This document shows positions 22,029 through 31,938 of a stretch of 42,928 nucleotides of DNA, piece by piece. This DNA comes from Endotrypanum monterogeii (taxonomy: Eukaryota > Euglenozoa > Kinetoplastea > Trypanosomatida > Trypanosomatidae), in contig CM007315.1 of assembly GCA_000333855.2 (NCBI GenBank), positions 1,230,223 through 1,273,150 on the forward strand, in the 5' to 3' direction. Every line of letters starts with the position of its first letter. Position 1 is the stretch's first letter. The notes beneath the pieces were generated by a model that was not told the DNA's origin, did not search any database, and saw only the letters and a list, made by a program, of their open reading frames with translations. The translations under genes were made by a program, and so were the position numbers.

Positions 22029-23130
22029 CGCACCTTGTGGGGGGGGGGGGCGTCGGAGGGCAATGAAAGCAGATACTTGGTTAACCCACGTCATCACATC
22101 ACATGCAGGAGAAATGGATGAGACAAGAAGTGAGAAGTAGGGAGAAATCCATGTCAATGTGCATCTTGTATCTGAGTGTGTGTATATGGAAAGGGGAGTG
22201 GCGCGGTCAGTGGTAATCTCCCGGCAGACACAACTGCTGGACCGACCACAATTCTTTTCCCACTTCACCCCACCAATGCGCGGTCAGTAATACCTTTTTC
22301 ATTTGACTCACTGATGGGTAAGACTTTGAGCAGCGACTGTGTGTTGTCAAACACACCCCGCAATCCTCACCAGTCCGCCACACAAACGCATTCCTAAGGT
22401 CGAACTCACGATTCGTGTTTCGATGTGCTTTACCGACTTTTGTCTTTGCCGGTCCTCCTGTCCTTCCCGTCACTGATGCTCGTCGTACCGCCTTGGCGGA
22501 CACGTGTACCCCTGCGCACCAAAAAAAAAATGAAAAGATGGCCGAGATTACGTTGGGAAATAAAGAAAAGGGAAATCAACACACACACACAGACAGACAG
22601 ACAGACACACGCAGGCACAGGTACATGTGCACACTTCATCTTCCGCTCTGGTGCTTTGTGTGTGCGTCCGATACACGACTCCAGCTCTTTCTATACGCAA
22701 CAGTGAACACAGTGTAGATGTGCGGTTGATTAAGTGATGAAGCGCGATCATCAATGAGAAGAGGGAGCCATCTTCACACACACACACACACATATATATA
22801 TATAATATGTAGAGGGCTATCGATAAGGGAGGGAGTGAGATCATGAAAAGTGGGCAGACGGCACGTCTCCACCTCCTGTTAGAGAACGGAGAGATGCCGT
22901 GTACATGCCTTCACTGTACCTCGGGTAGTCAACGACACGGTGAACTCTCCGCACGTCCACGCAGACGTACAGACACCCCCGTCCCCCACCTTCCCGCATT
23001 AGTGGTGACACATCTATACGTTGGCCCATCTGGAAATGGGAACAAGACGACAACAAATATCAAAACAATGCAAAAACGCGCTCTCCCTCCACCCACCCAC
23101 CCCCCCCTATCGACGAGGCAGTCCAATCAA

Positions 23131-25002
23131 CTACTTCTTTTTGGATCTGGCGGTCGGCTTCAGTGGGGACGACATCTTCTTGGCCTTCCTCGCGGCGCCG
23201 CCAGCTCCAGACGGTGGAGCGACCATTTGGTGGATTTTTTTTACCGCGAGGTGGTCGAGGTTTGGCAGTGGAATCGACGGCGACACGCCCCCGCCACGGG
23301 CCACCCGAGCCCCCGTCTGCTTACCTCCGCCCCTGGCATTGCCGCCTGAACGAACCGCGTCTTTATGTTTCTTTCCTTTTCTCGATGGCTGAGCGATCGC
23401 TGGTCTCTTCGCGGAGGTTTGTGGCCCCTGCCGTCTTTTGGCCCCCCTCGTAGAGGACTTCACCCGGGCGGGAGGTGCGGAGAGTTTGGCCTGCACTTTC
23501 TTCGCTGCACTTTTGATGCGCTTCGACGCGTTCCGCCCTCTGCCAAGCGCCACCGACCTGCCCCCTATCCCTCGCCCGGACTCCTTGACGGCGCCGCCCC
23601 CCGCCTCGACCTCGTCCTCATCTTCACACTCAGCGTCAGCCTCCACTTCGTTCGCTTCTCCTTCGTCTGCGGCAGAGGCCTCTTGCAACGCGGAGTTCTG
23701 CGTGGACTGGACCTGCTGCTGAGACCGACGTCCCCGCGTAGTCTTCACCTCATCTCCGCCTTTCACGGCCTTTGCGGCGTGGGCACGGCGGTGGTTAGAT
23801 GCCGCGCTGAGCGTCGCGTGAAAGCGAGTCTGGGCGTGCGTAGTGGGTAGTGGCGGTACTTGCCCCTCCCGCGCCATATCCATCGTACACTCCTTGATGG
23901 TGTCGAGGAATGCCTCGAAGCGAGAGCAGCCGTGAGTGAGTTGATGCTTAAGCTCATCTCGGAGGGTAGCGTTGTAGTGTGCAGCCTCTTCGTAGAACCG
24001 CTTGCGGCCCGCCGGCAAAGCGCGGTAGTTTTTTTGCAGCGCCTGTATGTACATCTTGTCCTGCCCCTCTGGCTGAGTGTCGGACAAGTTTTGATGTTGG
24101 CGTGCGATTTTTTGTTCCTTGATGTACACATCCAGCCCGGTGGCAGGGAGCGCTGGCTGCACCTCTGTCGGCAACAGCGTCCATGGATTCTCCATCACCT
24201 CGAACAGCTCTCTAATACGCTGAGTCTGGTGTGTCTGGATCGACTGGCGTCGTGTCGTGACGGAGGCATGGCGGCGCTGCAACGCAGCAATCTCGGCATC
24301 GATGTGATGGAGAAGGAAACGGTAGGCGTCGGAAGACTCGCCCGTTGTGGCCGTGTCGCTAACGGACACCGCCACGTCATCCATGGGACTGCTTGCGTCG
24401 ATACTGTCAACTGAAGCGCCTTCAGCAGCAGTGGCGTGTCCAGAGTCGTTGTAGTAAGATTTGTCCTTGATGCGGTTCATGAGCTGAGCTTCACGAGGGG
24501 AGCTAGTGAGGGGAGCATGTGCGGCGTGTGCATGAACGTGGCGGAAGGTCGAGGGAGGCTCCGCCGGTGAGCCGTTGGGTCGTCGCGTAGCCGTAATGAC
24601 ACGCCGTGTAGCATTTGCTGATTTTCCATCCCTCTTCAGTCTGCCGTGGTGCTCCACAGTGTCGTTGGCATCATCCTCCATGTCAGCGGACGATGACCAG
24701 CTGTACGTGTTGGCAGCGCGTGATCGCGGCTCCGGTGGATAAGCATTGTGTCGCGGTGCAGCAGAGGCAGAAAAGCTGTAAGGGTTTCCGGTCTCATCAT
24801 GTGGCACCTCCAGAGAGTCCCCATCATCAGGGTCGTTGATGTCGTCCGCGTGGTACAAAGGGGACACAGTTAACCCTGCAGTAGGGTGAGAGGCTCTGTT
24901 ATCGACTGATGGCCCGCGTGCTGTGTTCTGGGCTATCCTCTTGGCGATGGGGCGTATACTTCTTCTTTCCAACCACTTAACAAGAGTCGGCCGCAGCATC
25001 AT
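23131..25002 (-). CDS. HMG-box-like protein, probably mitochondrial (kinetoplast)
   Basis: A 623-residue basic protein. The N terminus (MMLRPTLVKWLERRSIRPIA) has arginines spaced among hydrophobic residues and no acidic residue until Glu12, resembling a mitochondrial presequence. Residues about 288-355 look like an HMG box: GLDVYIKEQKIARQ, then YIQALQKNYRALPAGRKRFY and EEAAHYNATLRDEL. A coiled-coil-like stretch precedes it (about 225-265). After an acidic patch (AECEDEDEVEAGGG) the last 150 residues are a Lys/Arg/Gly/Ala-rich histone-like tail ending RSKKK. The combination suggests DNA binding and compaction, and kinetoplast-associated HMG proteins are known in trypanosomes. A nuclear chromatin protein is the alternative. 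Two ATGs are adjacent; the predicted splice AG lies only about 6 nt upstream, so the second ATG may be used. Confidence 0.8.
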   Translation of the reverse strand: MMLRPTLVKWLERRSIRPIAKRIAQNTARGPSVDNRASHPTAGLTVSPLYHADDINDPDDGDSLEVPHDETGNPYSFSASAAPRHNAYPPEPRSRAANTYSWSSSADMEDDANDTVEHHGRLKRDGKSANATRRVITATRRPNGSPAEPPSTFRHVHAHAAHAPLTSSPREAQLMNRIKDKSYYNDSGHATAAEGASVDSIDASSPMDDVAVSVSDTATTGESSDAYRFLLHHIDAEIAALQRRHASVTTRRQSIQTHQTQRIRELFEVMENPWTLLPTEVQPALPATGLDVYIKEQKIARQHQNLSDTQPEGQDKMYIQALQKNYRALPAGRKRFYEEAAHYNATLRDELKHQLTHGCSRFEAFLDTIKECTMDMAREGQVPPLPTTHAQTRFHATLSAASNHRRAHAAKAVKGGDEVKTTRGRRSQQQVQSTQNSALQEASAADEGEANEVEADAECEDEDEVEAGGGAVKESGRGIGGRSVALGRGRNASKRIKSAAKKVQAKLSAPPARVKSSTRGAKRRQGPQTSAKRPAIAQPSRKGKKHKDAVRSGGNARGGGKQTGARVARGGGVSPSIPLPNLDHLAVKKIHQMVAPPSGAGGAARKAKKMSSPLKPTARSKKK

Positions 25003-26060
25003 TTCGCTCTAATAGTGAGGGGGGGGGGTGAAGAAAAAAATAAATATTAAAAAAAAAGAGAAAAAATGCGGCCCCTACAAAGAGCAAGTCAGTTGTGGCC
25101 AAGTGCGCTCCACTGCGGTGTGTGTGTGTGTGTGTGGTAGGGGGGGGTAACAAAATGTGTGGCGACAGCTATCGATCACGGTATTGCTCTATGACAATAC
25201 ATTTATGGCAAACGGGCGCAGTTTCTTCCACGCTTGAGGGATAGCTCGCCCTGTGTGGCCCCGGTGGGGCAGGGGGGGGGAGAAGGAAGGCAACGTGCAG
25301 CGGCACTTATGCGCAGATGCGATGTAGACAGAGATCTGAGAGACCGTGCCCTCTCCCTCTCTATACGTGGGTGTCTATATATGTATATGTGTTTGTATGT
25401 ATATGTGTACTCCCTCGCTGTGATGACTTCTGTTGTTCCCCCTTTTAATATGCGCCTACGTGCACGCCCTCAGACGTCACGCGTGAAGAGTCTCTTGTGT
25501 CGAGCAGAGGATGAGAAGATGAACGCAGTTGCGCAGGGCAAGATCAAACGCCCGGTGAAAGAAGGAATAAGGAGGAGGTGTAGAGCTGTTGCTTCGCTTG
25601 CTGTCGGGGGAAAAAGGGGGGGGACCGAAGCAACCGTACCATCACTTGGTGTGTCTGCAAAGCAGTGCGCAGGTCGTTACGCATATGCATTTTGCGCATA
25701 GTGAGCAGGCTACACAAGTCTCGAATGTATGCCGTCCTGTATGGATCTATCTCGCATATAAAAGAGTGCGGTGTACTACGATCACTGCACTGAGACGAGG
25801 ATTGGCATTGGTGTGTGTGTGTGTGTGTTTGGGGTGGAGGGGGGGGGAAGCTCAACAGCAACGACAACAGAGCAACAAACATGACAAGAAAATGGGCTCG
25901 AAAGGGAGAAGACGTGTACCCGACCCAACGCCCACCAGGACTAATATATGACGGCAAACGGGAAAGGCGAAGGGTGTCAAGACAAGTACACCTGGGAGCA
26001 TTGTAGACGCACCCCGAGAGGAACGATCGGTGGATAGGACATGACTGATAAAACCCTCAT
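25003..26060. other. Spacer between the membrane-protein and HMG-box genes
   Basis: About 1.06 kb with G-rich and A-rich plus-strand tracts, a TG run near 25120-25136, a TATATGTATATG-type stretch at about 25376-25412 and another TG run near 25810-25830. The plus-strand 155-codon frame at 25234-25701 opposes transcription and has no recognisable features. Confidence 0.75.
25009..25068 (-). promoter_or_regulatory. Predicted trans-splice acceptor for the HMG-box gene
   Basis: A strong tract (T6CTCT8, T-rich, then about C10) ends at an AG at 25010-25009, with another AG two bases on. The 5' UTR would be only about 4-6 nt before the ATGATG pair. Confidence 0.55.
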
Positions 26061-26876
26061 CTAACGCAGCGCACTGTACCCCTCGTTAATCCCGGCCGCC
26101 TTTTTTGATTCCTCTGTCCCAGGTACGAGGACTCTCGTCACGTCCACCTCCCCGCGAACCAGCTGTGTCTTTCGCTGAACGTGGTTCAGCTGCTTTTCCA
26201 TCTTCAAAACACGGTGCGCCAGGTACATGGCAGTGGTCACCATGCAAGCAGCCACGACCCACGCGCCCACCCCGAGAAGTGCAACAGCGGACATCACAAA
26301 GAAGGCGTCGAGGCGAAGCCACATCATGTTGATCCACTCCGTCTTTGTGACGTTAAACACGTGGGACAGTTCATAGGCGCGTACCGCATAAAAGCCTGCA
26401 GCGGCCATGGCTGGAACCGCCGCAATGTATGAGATCGAGGAATGCACCCCGAAGCGAGTCCAGCCAAAGATCGAAGGCATGAATATTAAAGAAACCGTGA
26501 AAATAGGAGCGATGATGCTGCACACAACAACGATGGTGTGCATCGCTGTCAGGCCAGCTTTACGGTCAGAGCTTACGTCGACAGCTGGAGACCCGCTTGT
26601 TTCATTCTCGTCTACCTCAGCGTACTCGCGCGTGCTGGCCGGCGCTGCCACACCGGTGAGTCGTTCTCGTTCGTGATGGTAAAGGTCGACGGCAGTGGCG
26701 GTGAGGGAGTCGAGCACAGCAATCGTATCTAGGTCGGGTGACGCGGCTGGGGCGCAGTCGTCCAGCTCCGGGTGCTCATTTTTCTGCTCATTCAGCTTCT
26801 TTGCGTAAAAAAAATCTGCAACAAAGAAAGCGATAAGACTCAGAATACAGAGCCCTGAGGGGAGGCTGTAGGACAT
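26061..26876 (-). CDS. Hypothetical multi-pass membrane protein
   Basis: A 271-residue protein of unknown function with about four hydrophobic segments: residues 5-24 (signal anchor-like), 112-138, 147-167 and 190-219. Between the first and second is a polar, acidic loop of about 85 residues; the C-terminal 50 residues are charged and probably soluble. Helices 2-4 are closely spaced with short connections, one of which has an NVTK sequon (175-178). No family motif was recognised. The ATG at 26876 starts the protein immediately before the first hydrophobic segment, which supports it. It sits between a mitochondrial ribosomal protein gene and the HMG-box gene, but co-transcription says little about function here. 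Confidence 0.8.
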   Translation of the reverse strand: MSYSLPSGLCILSLIAFFVADFFYAKKLNEQKNEHPELDDCAPAASPDLDTIAVLDSLTATAVDLYHHERERLTGVAAPASTREYAEVDENETSGSPAVDVSSDRKAGLTAMHTIVVVCSIIAPIFTVSLIFMPSIFGWTRFGVHSSISYIAAVPAMAAAGFYAVRAYELSHVFNVTKTEWINMMWLRLDAFFVMSAVALLGVGAWVVAACMVTTAMYLAHRVLKMEKQLNHVQRKTQLVRGEVDVTRVLVPGTEESKKAAGINEGYSALR

Positions 26877-27662
26877 GATGACGGGACACCCGAAGGGGGA
26901 CGGACGCGAGTATGTGCGTATGTGTGTGTGTAGGTATGTAGGGGGGGGGGGAGTGGACTTCTCTTAGCGAATATTACACCGCGTCAGTACATATGCGCTT
27001 CACCGATCGGTGGCTGTGATGTAAGTCAAGAGCGACTCGAATTACTTGGGAAAAAAAGGAGAAAGGGAGGGGGTGGGGGTGTTGCGTTGCATCGACTGTG
27101 GATGTACATGTCGCCAGGGTGATGTGTGATAAAGGAATGAGAGGGTCGCGGTGAAGAAGACGGGATGCAAAACCCCCAGCCGACGCATGGGCAGCAGCAG
27201 TAGCAGAGGACGCCACCAAATAATAATAATAATTAAAAAAAACAGTAAAGCAAATATTGACCGTGGTGCAAACAGCATGAGGGGTGGAGAGAAGATTGGA
27301 GGTCCGGAGTAACGCACATGCGCGACATAATTTCTCAGCTGCGCCTCATCAGCTTGAGCGCATGAGAGGGTCTGGTATGTGAAAGATGTAGCATCTCCGC
27401 TTCACTAAATGTGGGGTGGGGGTAAGGCGATGGATAAAATATCGTAGGTGGATGTAGGAGCCGTGGCCAAATATCTTGCAAACAAACAAGGGCTCCGTTG
27501 ATCACAGAGAGAAAACACAGCACCATACGTTTCGTGCCCCCCCCTCTCTCTCTCGTGGGCAGTTGAAGGCCTCTCTGCGAAGAAAAAAAAAGGGGATGAG
27601 GCGTCTAATGTGATGTCCGCGCTCGCTTTGCACATCGAGGACAGATTGTTTCACATCCTCCC
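26877..27662. other. Spacer between the L12 and membrane-protein genes
   Basis: Contains a G12-type run at about 26941-26951 (C run on the transcribed strand), an AAT run near 27220-27235 and otherwise nothing recognisable. The closest acceptor-like AGs for the membrane protein are near 26957-26964, with no AG between the C-rich tract and the ATG. Confidence 0.7.
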
Positions 27663-28304
27663 TCAGACCAGCACCACCTCTGCCTCCAGCTTTGCCATGG
27701 AGCTTTGGAGTTTCTCCGCATCGGCTGTAGACAACTGGCGTGCAATCACGCCTGGGCATTTCTCGATCGCTGTCTTTGCCTCCTGGATGGACAGCCCGCA
27801 GATGGAGCGGAGCTCCTTGATGAGTTTCACTTTGTTCGCCGCCGGATACTGTTTGAGGGCAACGTCGACGGTCGTCTTATCAGGGCTCTTCTTCCCTGAA
27901 GAAGCCATAGGCTCTCCCCTCGCCCCCGCTGCGCCGCCATCCGTAGCAGGAGGAGCGGCACCCGCCGACGGAGGAGACGTGAAAGCTGCCCCACCCCCGT
28001 ACATCGCATGAAGAAGATGATCCTCGTAGTGCAGCGCGACAGGTTCGGGACTAGTATCACTGGTGCGCAGCATCTTTTCCATAGCCTTTTTGTGAAAAGC
28101 TGTCATGGTGGCCATATCCATGCTCACATAGGCTTCAGCCAGCTTCTCCACGACCTCTGCGCTGTCTTGCACAGCCAGCGGGGTCATGCCACGAGGGATG
28201 CGGTCACTCGCCACCCCCCTGATGATCGCCCGACGCGAGGTGAAGAGGGCGGGGACGATCACAGACCGCCGGGCGACTTTAAGGGCGACAGCTCTCTGCT
28301 GCAT
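27663..28304 (-). CDS. Mitochondrial ribosomal protein L7/L12 type (bL12m)
   Basis: A 213-residue protein whose C-terminal domain (about 144-211) matches bacterial L7/L12: TTVDVALKQYP, NKVKLIKELRSICGLSIQEA with the conserved GL-EAK core, then ADAEKLQSSMAKLEAEV. In ribosomes this domain forms the stalk that recruits and stimulates translation factors. Residues 1-30 (MQQRAVALKVARRSVIVPAL) are basic and hydrophobic without acidic residues, fitting a mitochondrial presequence. Residues about 45-80 would be the helical dimerisation region, followed by an Ala/Gly/Pro hinge (104-138). It is longer than bacterial L12 (about 120 residues) because of the presequence and N-terminal region. The frame extends to 28625, but the pyrimidine tract and first AG (28340-28339) exclude ATGs upstream of 28304. 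Confidence 0.9.
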   Translation of the reverse strand: MQQRAVALKVARRSVIVPALFTSRRAIIRGVASDRIPRGMTPLAVQDSAEVVEKLAEAYVSMDMATMTAFHKKAMEKMLRTSDTSPEPVALHYEDHLLHAMYGGGAAFTSPPSAGAAPPATDGGAAGARGEPMASSGKKSPDKTTVDVALKQYPAANKVKLIKELRSICGLSIQEAKTAIEKCPGVIARQLSTADAEKLQSSMAKLEAEVVLV

Positions 28305-29201
28305 GTGCGAACGTCTATGACTACGATAGGCGAGATTGCTTTTTTTTTTTTCGCGTATGGGCATGAGTGGCGTGTGCAACCGAATATCAAAGGGAAGAAA
28401 AAAAAAGAAAGGAGGGAGGTAGAGGATTGAAGACATCGAAAGAATATATGTATAGTATTTATATGTAAGTATGTATATATATATATATATAGAAAAAGAC
28501 AAAGGGAAGGGGAGGAAAAAAGGGCAGCGTAGAGATGGATGTGTGACTTGGGCGTGGACGTAAGCCATTCGTGGGGAGAGCAGACGCGCCGCACCAGGAA
28601 CAGGCGAGAGGGAGTTCCAGAGCACATGTGCATTTCAGGTGTGATGGCCCAGTCTTGTTTCCAGATGCGCGCAATGCTGCTTCCACGAAACAAGAAAAGG
28701 AAGAAGAAAAAAAAAACGACACAAGAGTGATACATACGCGGTATTATCCTTGTGTGTTTGCTTACCCAACCGATGGATTCCCAGAGACACCGACATCTGG
28801 ATAAGATGCGTGATGTATGACGCCGCGGGGGGGGGAGCAGGGGCCACCATTTTTTTTTTAAGACAGAACGAAAAATCTGCCTTGGCCAACAACTACAGAC
28901 GAGAAAAGGACACAGAGGGGGGTAGGGTGGCTCTGCTCGAAAAACTGGGCGTAGTATGGTGCTGCGCGGACAAACAAGGGTACAGAGGTGAAGAGCGAGT
29001 GCAGGAGGAAGGGAGAGGGGGATATATTGGGGGAAGGTTGTACATTGCCCCCCCCCCTCCCCTCCCTTTCCTATATTTCCTTTTTTTCTATGCTGCTGTG
29101 ATGTTGCTTCTCGCGAACAACCAAGGCGCGGGTGCACAGGTGGGAGGCCACGGAAGCCCCGCAAACGCTGGCGAGGCTACAACGTCACACAGAGAAAGCC
29201 T
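28305..29201. other. Spacer between TLK and bL12m genes
   Basis: About 0.9 kb holding the TLK 3' UTR and the bL12m 5' region. A TA run lies near 28470-28491. Purine-rich plus-strand tracts are at 28389-28425 and 28680-28720. No additional gene was seen. Confidence 0.8.
28339..28425 (-). promoter_or_regulatory. Predicted trans-splice acceptor for bL12m
   Basis: The minus strand has a C/T tract (about 28425-28389) and the first AG after it at 28340-28339, at the end of an A11 run. The resulting 5' UTR is about 34 nt. Two more AGs follow before the ATG. Confidence 0.5.
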
Positions 29202-31226
29202 CTATGATGCTGGTGCTGCGTCGGTGTTGAGTGGCATAATCGATGGGATGGGGTTCCCGCCGCTGGGGAAAACGACGCCTTTCGTCTTGTTAACGGAGCG
29301 GCGGCTCGTGCGAAACAAATAAGGATCTTGGCTCAACTGAAATACGTCACACCGCTCGCGTTCGCTGAAGGCCAAGCAGCTGCGGATGACCTCCTTGGCC
29401 TCCTCGCTCACCTTGGGGGTGTCTGGGAAGTGCAGCGTGCGCGCGGATTGGATGATGAGTTTTTCCTGCCATATGCGGCGCTGGGACTCCCCCTCCGCAA
29501 ACGGCCGCTTGCCGAACAGCATTTGGTAGAAGATGACCCCAGCCGACCAGATGTCGACCTTATTGCTGATGCGCGGTGTGGAGTTGGTTTCGAAGCACTC
29601 GGGTGGTAGATACCAGTACGTGCCGGTGCCCTGCGAGGTGAGCTCGATGGAGGGGTTGTCGCTAGGGCCTTCGCGGGTGGCCCCGATGATTTTGGAAAGA
29701 CCAAAGTCTGTGATTTTGATATCGAGAATCGTCGGATCATCGCGGTGGAGGAGGATGTTGGCGGGCTTTAAGTCGTAGTGGATGATCGGGCTATCTAGGG
29801 AGGCGAGGTAGCGCAGTACATCGACAATCTGAAGAAATACAAGTCTTGCATCGGCCTCTTTAAAATGACGGTACCGCTTAAGGTAGGTGTCTAGGTCCAT
29901 GCCGTTGCTGTACTCCATCACAGAGATGAACATGTTATCGCCACGCGGGAAGACGTCGTAGAGATGTGTCAGGTGGGGATGGTCGAGTGCACGCATAATG
30001 TCAAGCTCCCGCTGCGCATGCCGCAAGTAGTGCGTGCGTGTGTGGGCCGGCCACTCCCGCTGAATGTGATGAATTTTACAGGCCACATAGCGGCCCTCGA
30101 CCAGGTCAAACGCCTTCCACACTTCAGAGAATCCGCCCTTGCCCAGCAAATGCATCAGTACGTAGCGATCCTCCTCGCCGATGGTCGGTGTGGCCAGGAA
30201 CTCGGATGTGTCCTCGTCATTCAAGCGTCGCATCTCCTTGACGAAGGCTTTCTTCTGGTGCTCTATTTCTACCTGCTTCAGCTTGATATCGGCGATGGTG
30301 TTGGTGATCGCTGCGTGTTCGGAGGCGCGAAGCTGATAATCCACCTGGGCAGCCATCAGCGCCTCCTGTAGATCCGGTCCGGCACCGGAGTCCTCCCGCT
30401 CGCGCTCCTGGCGGGCAAGGTGCTTCACGTTGCTTTGTGCAGCCTTTTTAAGGGCCTCCACCTCCTCGCGCTTTTGCGTGAGGTCTGCCAACTTCAGGAA
30501 GAGCGCGCGAACCTGATCGCCCTCCATCCACACAGTCTGGCCGTTGCTGTGCCATGTAGCGGTTTGACCAAGTTCGAAGTGTTTCTGATAAAGGATCCGT
30601 CGCGCCTCCGATCGATCTTTTTGAGCAGCGCTCAACATTTCTCGCCGCATGACTGATTGAAAATGTACTAGCTTCCTCTGGTACTGGGAGCACTGACCGT
30701 CCATGAAGCTGATCTGATCCTCGCGCCGGCCCACCTCTGCACGCAGAGCATCCACCTCACGGTTGAGCTCCTCAATGTGACTGTCGCGGTCACTGATCTC
30801 CTTCTTCAGTGCAATTGTATCGCTGACCATGCCATACGCAGCGAGTGTGGGTTGCTTGAAGCGACGCGCGTCTGCAGAGGTCGTGGAAGATGACAGGGCC
30901 ATTGCGGCTGTACTCGTCTGGAAGTTATTCGTAATTTCTGGGCCGTTGCGATAGACCCCGGAGGGCGAAGTCGAGCTCGGACCCACGGTGGAGGGCCCGC
31001 ACGCTCTCTTTTCTTGCGCCTCTACATCCAACCCAAGAGGGTTTGTCTCCGGCTGATCCACGTCAACGGGCTCTGTGACCAGGGGCCTATGGGCAGACTG
31101 TTCGTTGGAGAATATCGCTGGGACGCTGTCGTTGCTGCCCTCCTGCGCCACGGCACCCTGCTCCTCACGAGAGCGCTTTCGCCCTGGCGGTGATCGCTGT
31201 GCTGACGTCGCAGCGGATGTGTCCAT
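29202..31226 (-). CDS. TLK: Tousled-like protein kinase
   Basis: A 674-residue nuclear serine/threonine kinase of the Tousled-like family, which acts on the histone chaperone Asf1 and on chromatin and mitotic regulators. The N-terminal 140 residues are disordered with a basic nuclear-localisation-like patch (PGRKRSREE, 14-22). Coiled-coil segments lie at about 140-210 (KKEISDRDSHIEELNREVDA) and again before the kinase domain (about 240-350). The kinase domain is about 355-635: glycine loop LLGKGGFSEVWKAF, catalytic lysine in VACKIH (about 384), HYDLKPANILL (about 482-492), DFG (about 507), activation-loop end GTGTYWYLPPE. The LNDEDTS stretch just before the domain and GKGGFSEV are TLK hallmarks. 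All catalytic residues are present. The ATG at 31226 follows the predicted splice AG; the upstream part of the frame is TA-repeat translation. Confidence 0.95.
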   Translation of the reverse strand: MDTSAATSAQRSPPGRKRSREEQGAVAQEGSNDSVPAIFSNEQSAHRPLVTEPVDVDQPETNPLGLDVEAQEKRACGPSTVGPSSTSPSGVYRNGPEITNNFQTSTAAMALSSSTTSADARRFKQPTLAAYGMVSDTIALKKEISDRDSHIEELNREVDALRAEVGRREDQISFMDGQCSQYQRKLVHFQSVMRREMLSAAQKDRSEARRILYQKHFELGQTATWHSNGQTVWMEGDQVRALFLKLADLTQKREEVEALKKAAQSNVKHLARQEREREDSGAGPDLQEALMAAQVDYQLRASEHAAITNTIADIKLKQVEIEHQKKAFVKEMRRLNDEDTSEFLATPTIGEEDRYVLMHLLGKGGFSEVWKAFDLVEGRYVACKIHHIQREWPAHTRTHYLRHAQRELDIMRALDHPHLTHLYDVFPRGDNMFISVMEYSNGMDLDTYLKRYRHFKEADARLVFLQIVDVLRYLASLDSPIIHYDLKPANILLHRDDPTILDIKITDFGLSKIIGATREGPSDNPSIELTSQGTGTYWYLPPECFETNSTPRISNKVDIWSAGVIFYQMLFGKRPFAEGESQRRIWQEKLIIQSARTLHFPDTPKVSEEAKEVIRSCLAFSERERCDVFQLSQDPYLFRTSRRSVNKTKGVVFPSGGNPIPSIMPLNTDAAPAS

Positions 31227-31938
31227 CGTTACCGGTGAAGGAAGATTTTCAAAAGAAAAAGTAAACACTGTATATATATGTATATATAAATATATATATG
31301 AGCGGTCGGGGTTAAAAGAAGCGTTGGCGTACGCAACCCGCTCGTGCCTCAACAACGTTTTGCGAGGAGTTCAGAAATGAACTCACTTGCGGGGGCTGCC
31401 GTCACACGACCGGGGCGGATTGAGATGGGCTGCAGGCTCTGGGATGGGTAGGGGAAGAAGGAAGAAAGAGGACAAACAGGGGTGAGCGAGATACAGGGGA
31501 AATGGGGAGCTCGATCAAACAGAAATGCCCACGTTATTATGCAACTCTCTCTGTGAGTCACAACGCACCAACACAGCTGCACGCAAGTGTAGAGGCGTGC
31601 CGAACACCGTAAACATATATATGCCGTGGTGGGATCAAAGACATCCGAGAAGGGGAGAAGGAAACGAGGGGGGTTAAGGGGATGGGAGGGAAAAAAAACT
31701 ATGCGTATAAGGGAGCAGCGCAGCGTGCGCGCATCATATGTGAATATCCTCCGGCACAGATACCTGAGCATCCCCCTCGATGTTAGTGATATAATTGCAG
31801 AAACCTATGGCTTTGGCTGGCTAGAGAAACACAGTGCGCAGACAGCATGTCGATGCAATACAGAAAAAAAAAAGGGGGGCAACCAATGAAATATACGTGC
31901 ACCAGTGATCGAGTCACGCAGTGCATGAGCGCTCCATT
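31227..31938. other. Spacer between the 31939 gene and TLK
   Basis: About 0.7 kb with C/T-rich tracts on the transcribed strand (for example 31436-31480 and 31640-31690) and a short TA-rich part at 31271-31300. The minus-strand frame 31349-31771 is pyrimidine-tract translation and not a protein. Confidence 0.8.
31268..31326 (-). promoter_or_regulatory. Predicted trans-splice acceptor for TLK
   Basis: A C/T-rich stretch (31326-31303), then TA-rich sequence and an AG at 31269-31268; no AG occurs between there and the ATG at 31226. The 5' UTR would be about 41 nt. Confidence 0.4.

Larger units (their letters stand above)
21097..23130. other. 2.0-kb non-coding spacer
   Basis: Contains the MAF1 5' region and the presumed 3' UTR of the HMG-box gene. 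Contents are A/G tracts, TA and TG microsatellites (21198-21229, about 21670-21700, 21965-22028, about 22785-22805), and a segment at 22240-22520 of higher complexity that ends in an A10 run and weakly resembles 12355-12735. No gene was recognised. Confidence 0.7.

Noticed and set aside
22843..23349. 168-codon plus-strand frame overlapping the HMG-box gene end
   Set aside because: Shadow of the real minus-strand gene plus spacer.
28305..28625. N-terminal extension of the L12-type protein up to 28625
   Set aside because: Encodes Tyr-Ile and Phe runs from TA and T tracts and lies upstream of the predicted splice AG at 28339.
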